A DNA stretch of 64,000 nt, taken from assembly GCF_013035425.1 (NCBI RefSeq), contig NZ_WQHX01000001.1, positions 496,001 to 560,000 of the forward strand. The letters run 5' to 3'. The notes under the pieces were generated by a model. That model had not been told where the DNA came from. It saw only the letters and a program-made list of their open reading frames with translations, and searched no databases. This document shows, piece after piece, positions 1 to 9,034 of this stretch. How positions within the stretch are numbered: the first letter of the stretch is position 1; each line of letters begins with the position of its first letter. This DNA comes from Ruegeria arenilitoris. Its GTDB lineage: Bacteria > Pseudomonadota > Alphaproteobacteria > Rhodobacterales > Rhodobacteraceae. Made by a program: the position numbers and the translations under genes.

Positions 1-40
1 GCGTTACGCGCTGACCAAAGTCAAGTTGTTTTCCAGTCAT
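1..40 (-). CDS. Start of an unidentified gene running off the left edge
   Basis: Only the first 13 codons are present (MTGKQLDFGQRVT). An ATG whose last base pairs with position 40 is preceded, seven bases upstream on the minus strand, by a strong GGAGG ribosome binding site (about 48-52), which is why I accept it as a real start. It lies about 100 bases downstream of the prmA stop on the same strand, so it may follow prmA in a transcript. Too little is visible to assign a family. Confidence 0.6.
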   Translation of the reverse strand, partial: MTGKQLDFGQRVT

Positions 41-144
41 GGCAGCCTCCGAAAACCGCCCCCCGTTTCCACCATTTTACGGTAAAAACAGAATGCGCCG
101 AATCCGTGGCGAAACTCTAAAAAACTCCTGTAAATGGTCTAATT

Positions 145-1017
145 TTAGCCCTGATTTGTTAAGATTAGAGTTGTCCAGTCACCAATCTCTTGTTTTTGAG
201 ACTGATTGAAGCCGATTTGGGAATAAACTTTTAGAACATCTTCTGCCTGCTCATTTAGAATTCCCGATAGAATCGCATACCCTCCAATCCTCAAATTGCT
301 CAAAATATCAGGCGCCAATGCAATCAATGGCCCCTTTAGAATATTCGCGAAAATCAAGTCGTATGGCGCGTTTGCCTTCAGGTCGGGATGGTCAAACCCG
401 GCAGCTTCAACACATTTCACTGCGCTGAGCATTTCATTTGCTTTCAAGTTAGCCTCCGCCACTTCCACGGCTACAGGATCTATGTCGCTGGCAATGATCT
501 CACCATCCCAAACTCTTGCTGCCGCCATTGCAAGCACGGCGGTACCGCAACCGATGTCGGCCACCTTGGAGGCTTTGAAACCCTTTTCGATCAATCGATC
601 CAGCGCTTTAAGGCAACCCAAGGTCGTCCCGTGGTGCCCAGTGCCAAAGGCCATCGCAGCCTCGATCAAAAGTGGGATGCATCCGTCTGGCAACTTATCG
701 GCATCATGGCTGCCATAAACAAAAAACCTGCCTGCCTCGACCGGGGCCAATTCACGGCGGACATGTGCGACCCAATCCGTTTCCGGAAGTTCGGAAACGA
801 CAAAAGGTCTGGCTTGAAAAGCTGCCGCCAAAACAGCCAATGCAGTTTCGTCGGGAGTTTCGGTAAAGTAACCCCCAACTTCCCACAGACCTGAACCGTC
901 TTCTACTTCGAATACTCCAACCCCCGTTGGTTCAGGAAATAAGCGTTCCATTGCGTCGCCAAGACTTTCGGCAAGGGCTTTGCCCGAAAGAGTCGTCAAG
1001 GCTGTGAATGTAGGCAT
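145..1017 (-). CDS. prmA: Ribosomal protein L11 methyltransferase
   Basis: PrmA uses S-adenosylmethionine to methylate lysines and the N-terminus of ribosomal protein L11 in the cytoplasm. The 290-residue length fits the family. The conserved FGTGHHGTT segment lies at residues 124-132, the SAM-binding motif I (VADIGCGTA) at 152-160, and the substrate-side segment DLIFANILKGPL follows about 65 residues later, as in PrmA. The start is supported by an AGGAGGT ribosome binding site at about 1022-1028. It stands alone between the partial gene at the left edge and an MFS transporter. Assignment is firm at family level; the exact methylated residues are inferred from known PrmA. Confidence 0.93.
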   Translation of the reverse strand: MPTFTALTTLSGKALAESLGDAMERLFPEPTGVGVFEVEDGSGLWEVGGYFTETPDETALAVLAAAFQARPFVVSELPETDWVAHVRRELAPVEAGRFFVYGSHDADKLPDGCIPLLIEAAMAFGTGHHGTTLGCLKALDRLIEKGFKASKVADIGCGTAVLAMAAARVWDGEIIASDIDPVAVEVAEANLKANEMLSAVKCVEAAGFDHPDLKANAPYDLIFANILKGPLIALAPDILSNLRIGGYAILSGILNEQAEDVLKVYSQIGFNQSQKQEIGDWTTLILTNQG

Positions 1018-1081
1018 AACGACCTCCTGTCTAAGATAACCCAGCGCCTAGGGCCACAGACAGTCAAGGTCAAGCTTCCGC

Positions 1082-2314
1082 TTATTCAGCCGGTGCCGGA
1101 GCATATTTGGAAAGGACGGTTTCGTTTCCTGGTTCCGGGTGGCGCGGGATCAGCAGAGACAGGCCCAATGAAACAAGCGCCATCATTGCCGCCATAGCGA
1201 AGACTGCACCGGGTGAGACGACCCACAACAATCCCAAAAGCGCTGGCAGGAAGACAGCCGCGATATGATTGATTGTAAAGGCCACGGCAGCCGTTGGTGC
1301 AATGTCCGCCGGGTCGGCTATCTTTTGAAAGTATGTCTTCAGCGCCAGCGCCAATGCGAACAGCACATGGTCAGCTACATAAAGGATCGCGGCCAACAGC
1401 ACACCCCATCCAAACCAATAGATTCCGCCGTAGGCCGCAAACACAATGGCAAGACCCGTATACTCAAAAATCAATGTGCGGCGTTCTCCGAACCTGGATA
1501 CCGCTTTACCCAGCAACGGGGCTGCCATCATGTTGATCGCCAAGTTTATCAGGTAGAGGCTGGTTAATTCATGAACCTCAAAACCGAATTTCTCGACCAT
1601 CATGAAGCCTGCAAAAACCACGAAAATCTGCCTTCGCGCACCGGCCATGAACTGCAATGCATAATACAACCAATATCTGCGGCGAAGAACCAGCTTTTTG
1701 GTCTGCGCTGTAGGTGAATCGAATTGCGGGTAAGCGACTAAACAAAACAGCGCCAATACTGCGGCAAGCCCACCCGCAGCCATAAATACCGCGTTATAGG
1801 ACAGATCAAAACGATCCCAAGTCAGTACGATCACGCCGTAGACGACCATGGTCGCGGCGGAACCCATCGCCACAAGCCATCCCAACACCTGAGGGGCGCG
1901 GTCTATAGGTAGCCATTGCAATTGCAGAGACTGGTTGACTGTTTCGTAGTAATGGAACCCAATGGAGCTGAATAATGTAACAAACAATAGGCCACCTAGA
2001 CTGGGAAACCACGCCGTTACTGCAGTCGCCACGCCGAGCAACATCAGCGAAATCATCGCCAGAACCTGCTCTCGTATAAACAAGATTACCGCGATCACGC
2101 CGACAGCAAGAAACCCGGGAATTTCGCGCACCGTGTGCAGAAGCCCGATATCTGCACCGTCGAAATTCGCTACCTCAATCACAAAGTTGTTCAGCAGGGC
2201 GCTCCACGCGTTGAATGCGATCGGCATAATAATTGCCATCGCGAACAGCAACGTGACGGGTCGGCGCCAGAACGGAAGGCTCCGCGCTTCGGAAAGCGGC
2301 ATGAGTTTCAGCAT
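1082..2314 (-). CDS. MFS transporter, substrate unknown
   Basis: A 410-residue integral membrane protein with about 12 hydrophobic segments separated by short loops, and Arg/Lys-rich turns such as FGERRTL between the halves, as expected of the major facilitator superfamily. The first membrane segment begins near residue 17 after a short cytoplasmic tail (LPFWRRP). No substrate-specific motif is recognisable, so the transported compound cannot be stated. Two in-frame ATG codons (2314 and 2302) compete; neither has a strong ribosome binding site. It lies between priA and prmA on the same strand, with gaps of about 65-80 bases, so co-transcription is possible. Confidence 0.8.
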   Translation of the reverse strand: MLKLMPLSEARSLPFWRRPVTLLFAMAIIMPIAFNAWSALLNNFVIEVANFDGADIGLLHTVREIPGFLAVGVIAVILFIREQVLAMISLMLLGVATAVTAWFPSLGGLLFVTLFSSIGFHYYETVNQSLQLQWLPIDRAPQVLGWLVAMGSAATMVVYGVIVLTWDRFDLSYNAVFMAAGGLAAVLALFCLVAYPQFDSPTAQTKKLVLRRRYWLYYALQFMAGARRQIFVVFAGFMMVEKFGFEVHELTSLYLINLAINMMAAPLLGKAVSRFGERRTLIFEYTGLAIVFAAYGGIYWFGWGVLLAAILYVADHVLFALALALKTYFQKIADPADIAPTAAVAFTINHIAAVFLPALLGLLWVVSPGAVFAMAAMMALVSLGLSLLIPRHPEPGNETVLSKYAPAPAE

Positions 2315-2393
2315 GAGTGCCCTGTACGCCCATTTAAGCGGCTTGGCGAGAGAGAAAGCGCAAGGGCACAGTGGATCTGCATAGATGCAGACC

Positions 2394-4589
2394 TTAGTAA
2401 AAGCTTTGCGGATCGATATCGACAGTCAGACGAATGTCGCCTTTCAACTGAAGGGGCGCAATCCAACGGGCGATGGCATCCTGAATCGGTGCAGCTTTAG
2501 GTGCTTTGACAAGTAATCTTACCCGGTGCCGTCCGCGAATACGGGCGATGGGTGCCGGGGCTGGCCCGAAAACTTGGGCGCCGATTTCGCGTAGTGGCGC
2601 GTCGTTGCGTGCCATCGCGTTGCCAATGTCAAAGACAAGCGCGGCTTCCGGACCAGATAATACAATTCCAGCCATTCGACCATACGGGGGCACACCCGCC
2701 GCCTGCCTTTCCGCCGCCTCCGTTCGCCAGAATCCCTCTTCATCCCCCGAAAGTATTGCGCGAATGACAGGGTGCTCTGGCTGAAACGTCTGCAAAAGAG
2801 CCTGACCCGGCCTGTCGGCCCGCCCTGCCCGTCCAGCCACCTGCCGCATCAATTGAAATGTCCGCTCAGCTGCCCGAAGGTCCGCACCATGCAAGCTGAG
2901 GTCCGCATCGATTACACCGACCAAGGTCAACTTTGGAAAATTATGCCCCTTGGCCACAAGTTGGGTACCGATGACGATATCTGCGTTTCCTTCCGAAATT
3001 TCCTCGATTTTGGCTTTCAGCGAACGGGCCGAACCGAACAAGTCAGAACTGAGCATCTCTATTTCGGCATCAGGGAATGTCGCCTCAGCTTCTTCGGCTA
3101 ATCGCTCAATTCCTGGTCCGACCGGGGCCAGTTTACCTTCGACGCCACAGGATGGGCAGGCCTCTGGCATCGGTTTGGTCTCACCGCATTGATGGCACAT
3201 TAAGCGCTTAAGGAAACGGTGCTCGACCATCCGCGCATCGCAGTGATCACATGCAATTTGTTCGCCGCACGCCCGGCACAAGGTCACAGGCGCATATCCG
3301 CGTCGGTTTATGAACAAAAGCGACTGCTCGCCCCTTTCGATCCGCTGGTGAACGGCCTGCCGCAACGAAGGGGAAATCCACGTCCCTGGCTGCATCTGTT
3401 CGGCACGCATGTCGATTGGCTTCATTTCTGGCAAAACTGCGTCTCCGAAACGCGAAGTCAGGTCCAATCGACCGTACTTGCCCGCCTGAGCGTTTGCCCA
3501 GCTTTCAAGCGATGGCGTCGCGCTTGCCAGAATTACTCGCGCTCCGCAGATGGCTGCACGCAAAACCGCCATGTCACGGGCGCTGTAATGTACACCGTCT
3601 TCCTGCTTGTAAGACGTGTCATGTTCTTCATCGACGACCACTAAGCCCAGATTGCGAAAGGGCAAATACAGAGCTGATCTTGCTCCGACAACAAGCTGCG
3701 CATTACCCTGCCCAACCATACGCCAAACCCTGCGGCGCTCGGTCATCGTCGCGCCCGAGTGCCACTCTGCTGGTCTGGCTCCAAACCGCGCCTCGACTCG
3801 GGTTAGGAATTCTGCTGTAAGGGCAATTTCAGGCAGCATAACCAGCGCCTGACGACCTTTTCGCAAAACCTCTGCTATTGCTTCAAGATAAACCTCAGTT
3901 TTGCCCGAACCGGTGACACCTTTCAGTAATGTCGTGCCATAATCTTCTGTACGTACTCCCTCTTGCAACTTATTGACTGCATCTTGCTGATCCTCAGTCA
4001 ATTCCTTGCCCGGTAAATCCGGATCGAGATGCGGGTATGGCAAATCACGCGGACTGTCCTCTTCTCGCACCACACGCTGTTTCACTAGTCCTTTTACTAC
4101 CGACGAAGTAACACCAGCCTGTTCGGCCAGTTCCTTTAGTGTAAAAGCCAGACCACCGTATTCGCGCAATACTTCCAGCACCCGAGTGCGCGCATCGGTT
4201 ATTCGATCTGGCTGCCTGTCACCCAAGCGGTATATCTTGCGCATCGATGGCGGGTCGCCCAGACCCGGCGCCCGTGTGGCCAAACGCAGCATCGAAGGCA
4301 TTGGTGTCAGCGTATAATCGGCGACGCGTCCAAGAAAGACCCGCATTTCTTCGCGCATTGGCGGCACTTCGAGTTTTCGGATCACTGAACGAACCTTGCT
4401 GCGATCGAAATCACCTTTCCCTGGCCCCCAAACCACTCCCAACACCTTACGTGGTCCTAGTGGCACTTCGACGAAAGCACCAAGAAAACACCCTCCTTCG
4501 GGTGCTTTGTAATCCAAAGTCCGATCAAGAGGCTGAGTGGTTAAAACGGCCACCAACTCACCTTCTTCGAAAAATTCTTGGGCGCTCAA
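2394..4589 (-). CDS. priA: Primosomal protein N' (replication restart helicase PriA)
   Basis: PriA is the 3'-to-5' helicase that recognises collapsed forks and reloads the replicative helicase. At 731 residues it has the family length. Visible features: N-terminal DNA-binding region (1-190), Walker A GVTGSGKT at 224-231, DEEH box at 320-323, and paired zinc-binding cysteines within 438-481 (CRAC, CDHC, CHQC, CPSC), which are diagnostic. No in-frame ATG lies near the expected N-terminus; the start appears to be TTG at 4589, preceded by GAGGA about 11 bases upstream and an in-frame TAG. Transcribed divergently from the transaldolase gene across a 90-base gap. Confidence 0.95.
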   Translation of the reverse strand: MSAQEFFEEGELVAVLTTQPLDRTLDYKAPEGGCFLGAFVEVPLGPRKVLGVVWGPGKGDFDRSKVRSVIRKLEVPPMREEMRVFLGRVADYTLTPMPSMLRLATRAPGLGDPPSMRKIYRLGDRQPDRITDARTRVLEVLREYGGLAFTLKELAEQAGVTSSVVKGLVKQRVVREEDSPRDLPYPHLDPDLPGKELTEDQQDAVNKLQEGVRTEDYGTTLLKGVTGSGKTEVYLEAIAEVLRKGRQALVMLPEIALTAEFLTRVEARFGARPAEWHSGATMTERRRVWRMVGQGNAQLVVGARSALYLPFRNLGLVVVDEEHDTSYKQEDGVHYSARDMAVLRAAICGARVILASATPSLESWANAQAGKYGRLDLTSRFGDAVLPEMKPIDMRAEQMQPGTWISPSLRQAVHQRIERGEQSLLFINRRGYAPVTLCRACGEQIACDHCDARMVEHRFLKRLMCHQCGETKPMPEACPSCGVEGKLAPVGPGIERLAEEAEATFPDAEIEMLSSDLFGSARSLKAKIEEISEGNADIVIGTQLVAKGHNFPKLTLVGVIDADLSLHGADLRAAERTFQLMRQVAGRAGRADRPGQALLQTFQPEHPVIRAILSGDEEGFWRTEAAERQAAGVPPYGRMAGIVLSGPEAALVFDIGNAMARNDAPLREIGAQVFGPAPAPIARIRGRHRVRLLVKAPKAAPIQDAIARWIAPLQLKGDIRLTVDIDPQSFY

Positions 4590-4679
4590 GGCTAATGCAT
4601 CCTCGGCAGGGGTTTCAGCACGGGTCTCTTTGAGGTAAAGCCATCCGCGACCAACGCCAACCCTTCAAAGGACTGCCCA

Positions 4680-5333
4680 ATGAAATTCTTCGTAGACTCA
4701 GCCGAGATTGATGCCATCGCCGAACTGAACGATTTGGGAATGGTGGACGGCGTGACCACCAACCCTTCTTTGATCCTGAAATCAGGACGCGACATTTTGG
4801 AAGTAACCAAGGAGATTTGCGACTTGGTTGACGGACCAGTTTCGGCCGAAGTTGTCGCTACCGAGGCGGATGAGATGATCGCCGAAGGTCGCAAGCTTGC
4901 CAAAATTGCATCTAATATCGCGGTCAAAGTCCCACTGACATGGGCCGGTTTAAAAACCTGCAAAACGCTTAGCGACGAAGGCCAGATGGTCAACGTAACG
5001 CTGTGCTTTTCAACCAATCAGGCGATCCTGGCAGCAAAGGCTGGTGCGACATTCATTTCACCATTCATAGGGCGTTTGGATGACATCAATCTTGATGGTA
5101 TGGATCTGATTGCGGATATTCGGCAGGTCTATGATAATTACGGCTTTGAGACCGAAATTCTGGCGGCGTCAATCCGCACGGTAAACCACGTGACAGACAG
5201 CGCGCGCATCGGTGCGGACGTTATCACCGCACCTCCTGCCGTGATTAAGAAGCTTGCCGACCACCCACTAACGGACAAAGGTCTGGAAGCTTTCCTAGCC
5301 GACTGGGCGAAGACAGGGCAAAAAATTCTCTGA
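4680..5333 (+). CDS. tal: Transaldolase of the small (TalC/Fsa-like) family
   Basis: A 217-residue class I aldolase-fold enzyme of the short transaldolase/fructose-6-phosphate aldolase family. GVTTNPSL is at 24-31 and the Schiff-base lysine is K83 in AVKVPLT. The residue that separates the two activities is Phe here (F110 in LCFSTNQA), matching transaldolase; fructose-6-phosphate aldolases have Tyr. I therefore infer transaldolase activity in the non-oxidative pentose phosphate pathway, though many annotations call this family Fsa. It starts 90 bases from priA on the opposite strand and is followed by a long hairpin at 5378-5412. Confidence 0.9.
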   Translation: MKFFVDSAEIDAIAELNDLGMVDGVTTNPSLILKSGRDILEVTKEICDLVDGPVSAEVVATEADEMIAEGRKLAKIASNIAVKVPLTWAGLKTCKTLSDEGQMVNVTLCFSTNQAILAAKAGATFISPFIGRLDDINLDGMDLIADIRQVYDNYGFETEILAASIRTVNHVTDSARIGADVITAPPAVIKKLADHPLTDKGLEAFLADWAKTGQKIL

Positions 5334-5377
5334 AATTAGTAACGCTTATAGAAAGACAGAATCGGCGCCAGATGAAG

Positions 5378-5412
5378 CTGTCAGGGCCTGAACAGTAATC
5401 AGGTTCTGACAG
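5378..5412. other. Long RNA-type hairpin downstream of transaldolase
   Basis: Two arms of 14 bases (5378-5391 and 5399-5412) pair completely if two central G-U wobbles are allowed on the plus strand; the loop is 7 bases. No U-tract follows on the plus strand, so it is not a classical intrinsic terminator. It could protect the 3' end of the transaldolase mRNA or be part of a small RNA. The rest of the 195-base gap before DUF484 shows nothing else. Confidence 0.5.
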
Positions 5413-5528
5413 TTGGCAAAGTTTAGGCCACAGGCAGACCGTAAATCCTTTTTCACCGGAATTTTTCTCAAGGCAAATCAAACGAGGCATGTTATAAGTC
5501 CGCTCAACAAAAAAAGACCGGACAGGAC

Positions 5529-6236
5529 ATGAGCAGCAACCCTAAACTTAAAGACAATTTGCGTGCGGCGATATTAGCCGAACCCGACGTTGTATTAGAT
5601 GACAAGGATCTGATGCAGGCGCTAGTGGCAGCCAACGAACAAGCACGCGGCGACAACGTCATTGACCTGCGTGGCATAGCGATGCAACGGCTCGAGGCGA
5701 GGCTTGATCGGCTAGAAGATACGCACCGATCCGTTATCGCCGCGGCTTACGAGAATTTGGCGGGTACCAATCAGATTCATCGTGCCATTCTGTGTCTGTT
5801 AGAACCTGTTGAATTTGAAGATTTTCTTTACGCCTTAGGTAACGATGTGGCCGAAATATTACGTGTCGATCACATCACCTTGCTTCTGGAAACGACTGTG
5901 ATCAAAGAAGATCCTGCTGTTAACAAACTCGGCGGCATCCTTACAGTTGCTGAACCCGGCTCGGTCGACAGGTATATGGCCGGAGACAGAAATGGCCCGC
6001 CGCGTGAGGTTGTTTTACGTGAAATTCAGCATCCTTGCCCAAATATTTACGGTGAAAAAGCCTCGCATCTGCGGTCGGAAGCTTGCTTAAAACTGGAACT
6101 AGGCGAAGGTCGACTGCCCGGAATGATTGTAATGGGCGCCGTTGATCCTCGTCATTTCTCACCACAGCTTGGGACTGACTTACTTGCGTTCTTTGCCGGT
6201 GTGTTCGAGCGTTCGATGCGCCACTGGCTGTCGTGA
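5529..6236 (+). CDS. DUF484 (GAF-like) protein
   Basis: A 235-residue soluble protein matching the DUF484 family: an N-terminal helical stretch with an acidic start (residues 1-60, including RLEARLDRLEDTHR) followed by a GAF-like domain (about 75-230). DUF484 genes commonly sit directly before xerC, as here; the function is not established. The stop codon overlaps the GTG start of xerC in the four bases GTGA (6233-6236), so translation of the two is probably coupled, suggesting a shared role around chromosome dimer resolution or cell division. Start is ATG at 5529. Confidence 0.82.
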   Translation: MSSNPKLKDNLRAAILAEPDVVLDDKDLMQALVAANEQARGDNVIDLRGIAMQRLEARLDRLEDTHRSVIAAAYENLAGTNQIHRAILCLLEPVEFEDFLYALGNDVAEILRVDHITLLLETTVIKEDPAVNKLGGILTVAEPGSVDRYMAGDRNGPPREVVLREIQHPCPNIYGEKASHLRSEACLKLELGEGRLPGMIVMGAVDPRHFSPQLGTDLLAFFAGVFERSMRHWLS

Positions 6237-7153
6237 GCCTGATCTCTCCAGCCTGTCGCGACGCTTTGCAGCATTGGCTGGATGGTCTTGGGGCTCTCGC
6301 CGGACGTTCCGAAAACACTCTTGCAGCATATCGTGGCGATGTGACCGAGTTCCTTTCCTTTGTTACACTGCATCACAGTGAACGCCAGGGATTGTCTGCG
6401 TTGGAGCGGGTTACAGTATCCGATATGCGGGCGTGGATGGCCGAACAGCGTAGTGCCGGCGTCGGCTCCAGATCACTGGCGCGAAAGCTGTCAGCTGTAA
6501 AAAGCTTCTATCGTTGGCTGGCTGAACGAGAAGGCTTTGAGCCCACCGCCGTTTTGTCCACCCGTGCACCAAAATTCACAAAGAAACTACCCCGCCCGCT
6601 GGCCGAGGACGCAGCGCGCGCGATGATCGAAACCGTCGAGATACAATCGCCGTCAGATTGGGTTGCCGCACGTGATGTTGCGGTTGTCACCTTGCTTTAT
6701 GGGTGTGGTCTACGAATATCCGAGGCACTTTCTCTGACGGGCGCAGACGCACCTTTGCCAGACACGATACGTATCCTTGGCAAAGGCGACAAAGAACGGA
6801 TCGTACCGGTCCTTCCAGCGGCACGCGCTGCCGTCGATCGATATCTCAGGCTTTGCCCCCACCCGCAATCGCCCGACGCCCCGTTGTTTCGAGGAGTTCG
6901 AGGCGGTGCTTTGAACCCGCGCGCTATTCAAGGCGTCATGGCGAAGGCACGTATGCAACTTGGCTTGCCAGCGACAGCCACCCCGCACGCAATGCGCCAT
7001 AGCTTTGCCACGCATTTGCTGTCTGCGGGGGGTGACTTGCGTTCAATTCAAGAATTGCTTGGGCACGCCTCATTGTCGACAACACAAACCTATACGGCGG
7101 TCGATACCGCCCGATTAATGGAGGTTTATAATCGAGCGCATCCAAAGGCCTGA
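6233..7153 (+). CDS. xerC: Tyrosine recombinase XerC
   Basis: XerC, with XerD, resolves chromosome dimers at dif during division. The 306-residue protein has the SAM-like N-terminal core-binding domain (about 8-110) and the catalytic domain with every active-site residue: R161 (GCGLRISE), K184 (GKGDKER), H252 and R255 (PHAMRHS), H278 (LLGHAS) and nucleophile Y287 (TQTYT). The start is GTG at 6233, inside the stop of the DUF484 gene. Distinguishing XerC from XerD rests on the DUF484 neighbour and overall sequence; this is a chromosomal housekeeping recombinase, not a phage integrase. Confidence 0.93.
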   Translation: MSLISPACRDALQHWLDGLGALAGRSENTLAAYRGDVTEFLSFVTLHHSERQGLSALERVTVSDMRAWMAEQRSAGVGSRSLARKLSAVKSFYRWLAEREGFEPTAVLSTRAPKFTKKLPRPLAEDAARAMIETVEIQSPSDWVAARDVAVVTLLYGCGLRISEALSLTGADAPLPDTIRILGKGDKERIVPVLPAARAAVDRYLRLCPHPQSPDAPLFRGVRGGALNPRAIQGVMAKARMQLGLPATATPHAMRHSFATHLLSAGGDLRSIQELLGHASLSTTQTYTAVDTARLMEVYNRAHPKA

Positions 7154-7238
7154 CAGCAAATAAATTATTGAATTTCTGGGTCGTCCGCCTTTGGTTTTTT
7201 GCTTTGCATCTTTGGATGAGTTCGTACATGACACCAGC

Positions 7239-7943
7239 ATGACAATCAGATTCAAAGCTCTTTCCGTTCATTTGTTTACCGCAACAGGTGCCGTTTTTGC
7301 GATGCTGGCAATGCTTGCCGCCGTCGAAGAAAAATGGAGCCTTATGTATTTGTGGCTAGTGGTTTCATTCATCGTGGACGGAATCGATGGGCCGCTGGCG
7401 CGTCACTATCACGTAAAGAAAAATGCGCCGGAATTTGACGGGGTCCTGCTGGATCTTATCATCGATTATTTGACCTATGTCTTTATTCCGGCTTTTGCCT
7501 TGTTCAAATCCGGTTTGATGGACGGGTGGACCGGTTGGTTCGCGATCATTGTTATTACGTTTGCCAGCGCGATGTATTTCGCGGACACACGCATGAAAAC
7601 GAAAGATAACTCTTTTTCAGGATTTCCGGGCTGTTGGAACATGTTCGTTATTGTTGTCTTTGCCTTGGAGCCGAATTTTTGGGTCATCCTGATGTTGGTC
7701 ACGCTGTTTTCGATTGCTATGTTTCTGCCACTAAAATTCATTCACCCCATACGTACTGAACGTTGGCGAAATTTGTCCCTGCCCATGGCCTTTGCCTGGA
7801 CATTCTTCGCTGGTTGGTCTGCTTGGGTCGACTTTCACCCCGAAAGCTGGGCGCATTGGGGGTTGGTAGTCACCAGTATTTATCTGGTTTCCGCCGGGAT
7901 CGCCCAGCAGATTGTCCCAGTGCGTAAAAAAGTTGAAGCATGA
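7239..7943 (+). CDS. pcs: Phosphatidylcholine synthase
   Basis: Pcs joins CDP-diacylglycerol and free choline to give phosphatidylcholine in the inner membrane. The CDP-alcohol phosphotransferase motif is present in the expanded form that marks Pcs: DGPLAR, then 12 residues, then G-x3-D-x3-D (within GVLLDLIIDY), rather than the usual 8-residue spacing. The 234-residue protein has about 7-8 hydrophobic segments. I start at ATG 7239 (MTIRFKALSVHLFTATG) because homologues begin near this point; a longer reading from 7191 is less likely. The ribosome binding site is weak. It converges on the Gre-like gene 8 bases away. A Pcs route fits roseobacters that take up choline. Confidence 0.88.
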   Translation: MTIRFKALSVHLFTATGAVFAMLAMLAAVEEKWSLMYLWLVVSFIVDGIDGPLARHYHVKKNAPEFDGVLLDLIIDYLTYVFIPAFALFKSGLMDGWTGWFAIIVITFASAMYFADTRMKTKDNSFSGFPGCWNMFVIVVFALEPNFWVILMLVTLFSIAMFLPLKFIHPIRTERWRNLSLPMAFAWTFFAGWSAWVDFHPESWAHWGLVVTSIYLVSAGIAQQIVPVRKKVEA

Positions 7944-7950
7944 AGTTTGC

Positions 7951-8418
7951 CTACAGGATTTCCTGCACTTCAAACTCGGTGCCGTTATGGGTGAAAACAT
8001 CACCCTGACGCAGCCCTGCCATCGCCAAATAAATCGGGCTTTGGGTTGAAATACCCATATAAGTATGGCCGTCTACTTCAAACCGAGTGGTCGAAACGCA
8101 GACAACGAAACGGCGGTTATTGAACTTGATGACTGCGCCGGGCTGCACGGTATCAGTCAGGCTGAAATCGGTGTTCTCGATCACGTCGATTTTGGCATGA
8201 TGTGCGTGTACCGGCGCGTCAAAGGCTGCGGCCAAATCCGCATTTTCACGCGAAGCCGCAATGTCATCTTTGTCGTGCACCTCGCGATCATCCAATTGCG
8301 AGTCTTTTAGAAAAGCATCGTAATGGGCCTGCGCGGTCGCCAGCTCCTGCGCTTCAAGCGACATGAGGTGATCTATGATAGCCTTCTTTCGCGTAGCCGG
8401 ATCGGTCTGGGCGTTCAT
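7951..8418 (-). CDS. GreA/GreB-like transcription factor, divergent
   Basis: A 155-residue protein with a Gre-factor layout: an N-terminal helical coiled coil (about 8-85) and a C-terminal FKBP-like domain (about 95-155) whose SPIYLAMAGLRQGD segment matches the SPI-(x)-A-L-x-G-x-x-x-GD pattern of GreA. The coiled-coil tip carries an acidic cluster (DKDDIAASREN), comparable in position to the acidic residues GreA inserts into the RNA polymerase channel. It is too divergent to be called GreA itself; it could modulate RNA polymerase differently, like other Gre paralogs. ATG at 8418 follows a GAAGGA ribosome binding site. Confidence 0.6.
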   Translation of the reverse strand: MNAQTDPATRKKAIIDHLMSLEAQELATAQAHYDAFLKDSQLDDREVHDKDDIAASRENADLAAAFDAPVHAHHAKIDVIENTDFSLTDTVQPGAVIKFNNRRFVVCVSTTRFEVDGHTYMGISTQSPIYLAMAGLRQGDVFTHNGTEFEVQEIL

Positions 8419-8494
8419 GGAATGCGGTCCTTCAAATTCAACATTCTGTATAAGTTGGGCCGCAAACTGTTAGAATGCAACCGTATTCCGCATT

Positions 8495-8950
8495 TCATAT
8501 CAACAGACCGGCAGCCCCCTCGTGGCGTAACAAGGCAACTTTGGTTTCAATACCGCCCTGCCCTGAAAATCCACCAAGACCATTCGCGGCCAAAACGCGG
8601 TGACACGGGATAATCACAGGAATTGGGTTAGCCCCGCAAGCTTGGCCAACTGGTTGCGCCGGCTGGTCCAATTCTCGTGCTATATCGCCATAAGTCAAAG
8701 TTTCCCCGAACGGAATGTTCGACATGACTTCGCAGACACGCTGTTGAAATTTTGAACCGCTAACTTTCATCGGAAGGTCAAACCGATGAAGTCGACCCAT
8801 GTCGTATGCGCGCAATTGAGCAGCTGCTTCTTGCAGAAGCGGCGTTGCTTCGCCTTCTTCGACACCCCCCCATATCAGGCGGGTTACAACACCGTCTTTT
8901 TCCTCAACCCCTAACCGCCCGAACTGCGTATTGACTGCTATCATCGCCAT
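8495..8950 (-). CDS. ogt: Methylated-DNA-[protein]-cysteine methyltransferase
   Basis: This suicide enzyme removes alkyl groups from O6-alkylguanine onto its own cysteine. The acceptor motif PCHRV is at residues 115-119 (C116), and the DNA-binding helix region (FGETLTYGDIA) precedes it at about 81-91. At 151 residues it corresponds to the compact Ogt form lacking the Ada metal-binding domain. I start at ATG 8950 (MAMIAVNTQFG); an upstream TTG at 8998 would add 16 residues without homology. It follows ileS on the same strand after a GC-rich hairpin. Confidence 0.9.
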   Translation of the reverse strand: MAMIAVNTQFGRLGVEEKDGVVTRLIWGGVEEGEATPLLQEAAAQLRAYDMGRLHRFDLPMKVSGSKFQQRVCEVMSNIPFGETLTYGDIARELDQPAQPVGQACGANPIPVIIPCHRVLAANGLGGFSGQGGIETKVALLRHEGAAGLLI

Positions 8951-8999
8951 ATTTTCAGGCTCGCAGATCGACGTGACCCTCGCAAGCCGCGCAAGCAAT

Positions 9000-9026
9000 G
9001 TCTCCGCCCTAGTGTTCGGCGGAGAC
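9000..9026 (-). terminator. Hairpin just after ileS
   Basis: Nine-base perfectly paired arms (9000-9008 and 9018-9026) with a 9-base loop lie 9 bases downstream of the ileS stop. The minus strand lacks a clear U-tract afterwards, so termination may be partial or this may stabilise the ileS 3' end; the downstream ogt start is only 50 bases away. Confidence 0.45.
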
Positions 9027-9034
9027 CCAAAATT

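Noticed and set aside
6233-7153. Phage or integron integrase
   Set aside because: The gene is joined to DUF484 by a start-stop overlap and has XerC features; no attachment sites or other phage genes are nearby.
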